Below, piece by piece: positions 60,473-64,000 of a stretch of 64,000 nucleotides of DNA. The position numbers were made by a program, and so were the translations under genes. Within the stretch, counting starts at the first letter, position 1; every line of letters starts with the position of its first letter. The DNA comes from Roseomonas sp. AR75 (GTDB taxonomy: Bacteria > Pseudomonadota > Alphaproteobacteria > Acetobacterales > Acetobacteraceae): contig NZ_STGB01000004.1 in assembly GCF_005222815.1 (NCBI RefSeq), forward strand, positions 248,001 through 312,000, in the 5' to 3' direction. Under the pieces are notes generated by a model that was given only the letters and a program-made list of their open reading frames with translations, had not been told where the DNA came from and did no database searches.

Positions 60473-62554
60473 ATGACCGAGACGACCGAACCGGGCGGCA
60501 GCGATGCCGCGCCGGAGCCTGCCGCTGCTGTGTCCGATGGACTTCCCATCGATGGGCAGTCCATCGTCGCGCACCGCGCCATCACCGCACCCGCCACGGT
60601 CGACCGTGCGGCCCGCACCGTCGAGGTGGTCTGGTCCACCGGCGCCCGCGCCCGCAACTTCGTCCCTGCTCTCGGCCTCATCACCGAGGAGCTGGAGATG
60701 TCGCCGAACGCGGTGCGCATGGACGCGCTGCGCTCCGGCAACGCACCTGTGCTGAACACCCATCGCAGCATGGATGCCCGCGACGTGCTCGGTCGCGTCA
60801 CCGCGGCACGCCTCGACCGCGGCCGCGGCTACGCCACGTTGCAGTTCTCCTCCGCCGCGGACGTCGAGCCGGTCTGGCAGCGCATCGCCGACGGCACGCT
60901 GCGCGCGGTCAGCGTCGGTTATCGCGTGCTCCGCTACGAGCCGCGACACGATGCTGCCACCGGCACCACCGTCCACCGCGCTGTGGATTGGGAGCCCTTC
61001 GAGATCTCCGTCGTGCCGATCCCGATCGATCGCGACGCCGCCGTCCGCGCGCAGGGGGACCAGGGCTCCCCCATGCCCGCCATCGAACCCGCCCTGCCAG
61101 AGGAACCCAGCATGCCCGAGACGACGCCGGGGACCCCGGCCGCCGATCCGGCCCCGCCGGTGCCGCCCGCCACCCAGCCCCAGGAGACCACCGTGACCAC
61201 CACGCCCGAGCCCACGCCCGTAGTTCCGCCGTCCCCGCCGCCTGCCGACCACGCGGCCGAGGCCGTGCGCGCCGAACGCGGCCGCATCGCCGGCATCGAC
61301 ACCGCCGTCGAGGCCGCCCGCGCCCTCCTGCCGGCCGACAGGGTGGCCGCCCTGCGGGCCGAGGCCGTCGAGCGCGGCTGGTCCCCCGACGAAACCCGCC
61401 GCGCCCTGTTCGACGCCCTGGTGCGCCACGCGCCCCGGCCCTCGGTGCCGGCCAACCCGGCCGCGCATGGCGGCCCGCCGCGGGCGGACATCCTCGACGC
61501 CATGGCGGAGGCGCTCGCCGCCCGCGCCATGCCGGGCTACCAGCCCCAGGCCAACGGCCGCCATGCCGAGTTCATGGGCTGGCGGCCCTCCGACATGGTC
61601 CGCGAACTCCTGTCGCTGGACGGGCAGACGCAGGTGCCGCGCGATCCGGTGCGCCTGGCCGAGCGCGCCTTCCACACCACCTCCGACTTCCCGGCCCTGC
61701 TCTCGGCCGCGGCCAACAAGATGCTGCTGGCGGCCTATGCGCCGGCCGCGCCGACCTACCGCCAGATCTTCCTCCGCCGTGACTTCCGGGACTTCAAGCC
61801 GCACCGGCACCTGCGCATCGGCGACTTCCCCGTCCTGCAGCCGCTGGCCGAGAACGGCGAGATCCAGGCGGGCACCATGTCCGAGAGCCAGGAGATCGTG
61901 CTCTTGCAGACCTTCGCTCGGCGCATCCGGGTGACGCGGCAGATGCTGGTCAACGACGATCTCGGCGCCTTCACCGACTTCGCCGCCATGATCGGCCGCC
62001 GCGTCGCCGACTTCGAGAACGCGACCGCCTACGCGCTGATCAACCTGGCCAATGGCGACGGCCCAACGCTCACCACCGGGGCAGCACCGGTGTTTGCGAC
62101 AGCAGCGGCGCGGGCCAACAAGGCGGCGACCGGCACGGTCCTCGACGAGGCGAACATCGCCAAGGGCCGCGAGGCCATCATGAAGCAGCGCACGCTGGAC
62201 GGCCTGCCGATCTCGCTCGGCCGCAGCATGCGCGTGCTGGTCGGCCCGGCGCTGGAGCTGTCCGCGCTGAAGCTCACCGCCGCGATCATGCCGGGCACTT
62301 CCGGTGCGGTGAACCCCTATGTCGGGCTGCTGCAGCCGGTGGTGGAGCCGCTGATCTCGGCGAACCGCTGGTATCTCTTTGCGGAGCCGCCGACCACGCC
62401 GGTCTACGTCTACGGCTACCTCAACGGCGTCGAAGGACCGCAGGTCACGACGGGCCCGGTCTCCGGCGTCGACGGCATCGAGGTGTCGGTCATTTTCGAC
62501 TTCGGCGTCGGCGCCATCGACTGGCGCGGCGCCTGGTTCAACCCGGGCACCTGA
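60473..62554 (+). CDS. Fused prohead protease - major capsid protein
   Basis: A 693-residue protein joining two functions in one frame. Residues about 25-190 are an HK97-like prohead protease (U35), with catalytic His97 in LNTHRSMD and Ser147 in RAVSVGYR. A low-complexity Pro/Thr linker (205-270) follows. Residues about 340-693 are an HK97-fold major capsid protein (FDVIGRRVADFENATAY-like core given as MIGRRVADFENA, C-terminal GVGAIDWRGAWFNP). The protease presumably cuts itself free in assembly, with the linker acting as scaffold. Start ATG 60473 lies three bases after the portal stop. Confidence 0.88.
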   Translation: MTETTEPGGSDAAPEPAAAVSDGLPIDGQSIVAHRAITAPATVDRAARTVEVVWSTGARARNFVPALGLITEELEMSPNAVRMDALRSGNAPVLNTHRSMDARDVLGRVTAARLDRGRGYATLQFSSAADVEPVWQRIADGTLRAVSVGYRVLRYEPRHDAATGTTVHRAVDWEPFEISVVPIPIDRDAAVRAQGDQGSPMPAIEPALPEEPSMPETTPGTPAADPAPPVPPATQPQETTVTTTPEPTPVVPPSPPPADHAAEAVRAERGRIAGIDTAVEAARALLPADRVAALRAEAVERGWSPDETRRALFDALVRHAPRPSVPANPAAHGGPPRADILDAMAEALAARAMPGYQPQANGRHAEFMGWRPSDMVRELLSLDGQTQVPRDPVRLAERAFHTTSDFPALLSAAANKMLLAAYAPAAPTYRQIFLRRDFRDFKPHRHLRIGDFPVLQPLAENGEIQAGTMSESQEIVLLQTFARRIRVTRQMLVNDDLGAFTDFAAMIGRRVADFENATAYALINLANGDGPTLTTGAAPVFATAAARANKAATGTVLDEANIAKGREAIMKQRTLDGLPISLGRSMRVLVGPALELSALKLTAAIMPGTSGAVNPYVGLLQPVVEPLISANRWYLFAEPPTTPVYVYGYLNGVEGPQVTTGPVSGVDGIEVSVIFDFGVGAIDWRGAWFNPGT

Positions 62555-62585
62555 TCCCTCCCACCATCGCAGCAGCTTCGCTGAG

Positions 62586-62603
62586 GGCGCCCCCAGGGGC
62601 GCC
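62586..62603. terminator. GC hairpin between capsid and decoration genes
   Basis: GGCGCCCC and GGGGCGCC pair as a perfect 8-bp stem around CA (in practice 7 bp with a 4-nt loop), 32 bases after the capsid stop and before the decoration gene's AGGAG. It has no T-run. It could protect the very abundant capsid mRNA 3' end or lower downstream expression. Confidence 0.45.
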
Positions 62604-62630
62604 TTCGGCGTTTCAGGAGACACAAATACC

Positions 62631-62981
62631 ATGCGCAACATGATCCGCCCTGAGGCGCGGTCCATCCCGATGGCGGTGCCCTATGTCGGGGGCATCCTCT
62701 CCGGCCAGGGCATGCTGGTCGGCGCCTTCTTCGGCGTCGCGGCATCCGACGCCGCGCAGAACGCCACGGTCGAATGCGAGACCCGCGGCGAGTTCGAGCT
62801 CGCCAAGGATCCCACGCAGGCGATGACGGCCGGGGCGCGGGTGTTCTGGGACAACACGAACCGTCGGCTTACGACGACGGGGACGAGCAACTTCCAGGTG
62901 GGCATCGTCACCGAGGCCGCGCTTGCCGCCGACACCACCGTGCACGTCATGCTCGCCCGCGTGCCGGCCGCCGGCGCGTGA
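62631..62981 (+). CDS. DUF2190 capsid decoration protein
   Basis: A 116-residue DUF2190 protein, directly after the capsid gene: VPYVGGILSGQGMLVGAFFG and TAGARVFWDNTNRRLT are family motifs. These proteins decorate HK97-fold capsids. An AGGAG ribosome site precedes ATG 62631. Confidence 0.85.
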   Translation: MRNMIRPEARSIPMAVPYVGGILSGQGMLVGAFFGVAASDAAQNATVECETRGEFELAKDPTQAMTAGARVFWDNTNRRLTTTGTSNFQVGIVTEAALAADTTVHVMLARVPAAGA

Positions 62982-63283
62982 CCGCCTTTGACGCCGCGCT
63001 GGCGTTGCTGGCGGCGGATCCAAACCTCGGCGCGGACGCCACCTGGCAGCGCGGCGCGGCGCCGCCGGTCGCCCTGCGCGTGCTGCGCTCCGCCCCGGAC
63101 CAGCTGCGCGACGCCTTCGGCACCACGCTGGTCCAGGCCACGGACGTGCTGACCGTGCCGGTCGCCGTGCTGCCAGACGTCCGGGCCGGCGACGTGTTCG
63201 TCCTCGGCACGGACATCCTCACCGTTCAGCACGCCGAGCGCGACGCGGCCGGCGTCGCATGGCGCATCTTCTGCCAGCGATAG
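62978..63283 (+). CDS. Head-tail connector-like protein
   Basis: A 101-residue protein, beta-rich (VLTVPVAVLPDVRAGDVFVLG), located between the decoration gene and the holin-like gene, the slot for a head-tail joining protein of the FII type. The start is GTG, overlapping the previous stop by GTGA. Confidence 0.65.
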   Translation: MTAFDAALALLAADPNLGADATWQRGAAPPVALRVLRSAPDQLRDAFGTTLVQATDVLTVPVAVLPDVRAGDVFVLGTDILTVQHAERDAAGVAWRIFCQR

Positions 63284-63293
63284 GAGGCCCACG

Positions 63294-63614
63294 ATGTCCC
63301 AGAGCAATCCCGGCTCCTGGTCGATCCTGCTCGACCTCGCGATGGGCGCCGCGGCCGGCCTGGCGGGCGGGTTCGTCCGCTGGAACAACCCGCAGCGCCG
63401 CCGCTTCGGCTGGTGTCTGGTCTGGGAGGTGCCCTCCGCCGCGCTCGTCGGCAGCGCCGGTTATGCACTCGGCGGCCTGCTCGAGTTCAACGAATACGGC
63501 CGGTTCCTGTTCGCCTTCGTGTTCGGCTACCTCGGCCAGGCTGCGCTCAACGATCTGGCCGTCGCCCTGCTGCGCTATCGCGCCGGCCTGCCGCCGCGGG
63601 ATCCGCCGGTGTGA
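63294..63614 (+). CDS. Holin-like membrane protein
   Basis: A 106-residue protein with three hydrophobic helices (ILLDLAMGAAAGLAGGFV; AALVGSAGYALGGLLEF; FLFAFVFGYLGQAALNDLAV). Short, charged ends and phage context fit a class I holin. A structural membrane protein cannot be excluded. Its stop overlaps the next start by GTGA. Confidence 0.6.
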   Translation: MSQSNPGSWSILLDLAMGAAAGLAGGFVRWNNPQRRRFGWCLVWEVPSAALVGSAGYALGGLLEFNEYGRFLFAFVFGYLGQAALNDLAVALLRYRAGLPPRDPPV

Positions 63615-64000
63615 GGCTGCGAGCCGCTGTCGGCGACCTGCGGCAGGTGCTCGCCGCCGAGGTCCGGGCCGGTGAGCGCGCGGCGATGTCGGCAATCCGC
63701 GGCGAAACCGATCAGGTGAAGGGCGAGCTGCGCAAGCAGGTCACCGGCTCGCTCGGCGGCAATGCCCGCGGCATCGCCAATGCCTGGCGGTCGCAGATCT
63801 TTCCCCGCAGTGGCCAGTCGCTGCGTCCCGCCGGCCTCGTCTGGACGAAGGTGCCGGCCATCATCGACGCCTTCGAACGCGGCGCCGTCATCCGCGCGAA
63901 GGGCGGCCGCAAATTCCTGGCTATCCCGACCGGCTTCAATGCGGCCAGAGGGCGCAGGGGCCGCGGCGAGAAGGGCATGCGGGTGACGCCGGCGCAGATG
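63611..64000 (+). CDS. DUF6441-like phage protein (partial)
   Basis: The first 130 codons of a gene running off the right edge. GTG start. The sequence MRLRAAVGDLRQVLAAEVRAG, GNARGIANAWRSQIFPRSGQ and KGGRKFLAIPTGFNA fits DUF6441, found in phage neck/tail regions. Tail genes should follow outside the window. Confidence 0.7.
   Translation, partial: MRLRAAVGDLRQVLAAEVRAGERAAMSAIRGETDQVKGELRKQVTGSLGGNARGIANAWRSQIFPRSGQSLRPAGLVWTKVPAIIDAFERGAVIRAKGGRKFLAIPTGFNAARGRRGRGEKGMRVTPAQM

Noticed and set aside
60275..62665. A 796-codon open frame antisense to the protease-capsid gene
   Set aside because: It is opposite a recognisable capsid protein, has low-complexity composition, no ribosome site, and no homologous motif.

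Overview
The window is high-GC alphaproteobacterial chromosome. Gene content and order (ffs-dnaX-ybaB-recR, rplU-rpmA-obgE, a yej-type transporter, cytochrome c next to pheA) point to Acetobacteraceae/Rhodospirillales, for example a Roseomonas-like genus. The family assignment is an inference from gene order and protein character, not from a search.

1-15947 is ordinary core chromosome. It holds a minus-strand peptide ABC transporter (yejA, yejB, yejE, start of yejF), a HisN-type phosphatase, a membrane-anchored cytochrome c, prephenate dehydratase, a small lipoprotein with NudC, DUF29, the 4.5S SRP RNA, dnaX-ybaB-recR, a DUF892 protein, tRNA-Arg(CCT), NIPSNAP, MgtC, DUF3008, obgE-rpmA-rplU with a good sigma70-like promoter, and tRNA-Ser(CGA).

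16338-33889 is one minus-strand operon of twelve tightly coupled genes and is the most interesting part of the window. In transcription order: HsdS-like protein, small winged-helix-like protein, HsdM-like adenine methyltransferase, a second HsdS-like protein, two large unknowns, a 1414-residue P-loop ATPase, an unknown, a NurA-like nuclease candidate, a HerA-type translocase, an unknown, and a Hanks-type Ser/Thr kinase. No HsdR, PglZ, BrxL or DISARM-type set is visible. It reads as a methylation-guided anti-phage system in which a HerA/NurA-like motor-nuclease, the large ATPase and a kinase would take the place of the usual restriction subunit. In outline it is nearest to the multi-gene methylation-associated systems (BREX/Pgl/DISARM/MADS class), and it may be a variant of one of them or a new one. 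A 16-bp inverted repeat (15/16) brackets its only obvious promoter.

34183-64000 (running off the right edge) is a prophage. The left module is a minus-strand cassette of small ORF, DUF2924, large serine recombinase and HTH protein; the recombinase is split by an in-frame TAG. Next come a uracil-DNA-glycosylase-like fusion, a secreted SNase-like nuclease and an S24 repressor. The plus-strand lytic program then begins: Cro-like and excisionase-like genes, recombination and replication genes (PD-(D/E)xK nucleases, Sak4-like ATPase, DUF669, helicase, prim-pol primase), HU, two ParB-methyltransferase fusions, DUF3489, the packaging and head genes (small and large terminase, gpW-like, portal, a protease-capsid fusion, DUF2190), then connector, holin-like and DUF6441 genes. 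Two GAAC-N7-GAAC motifs, the form of the alphaproteobacterial LexA box, lie at the repressor/cro switch and in a promoter at 50.6 kb.
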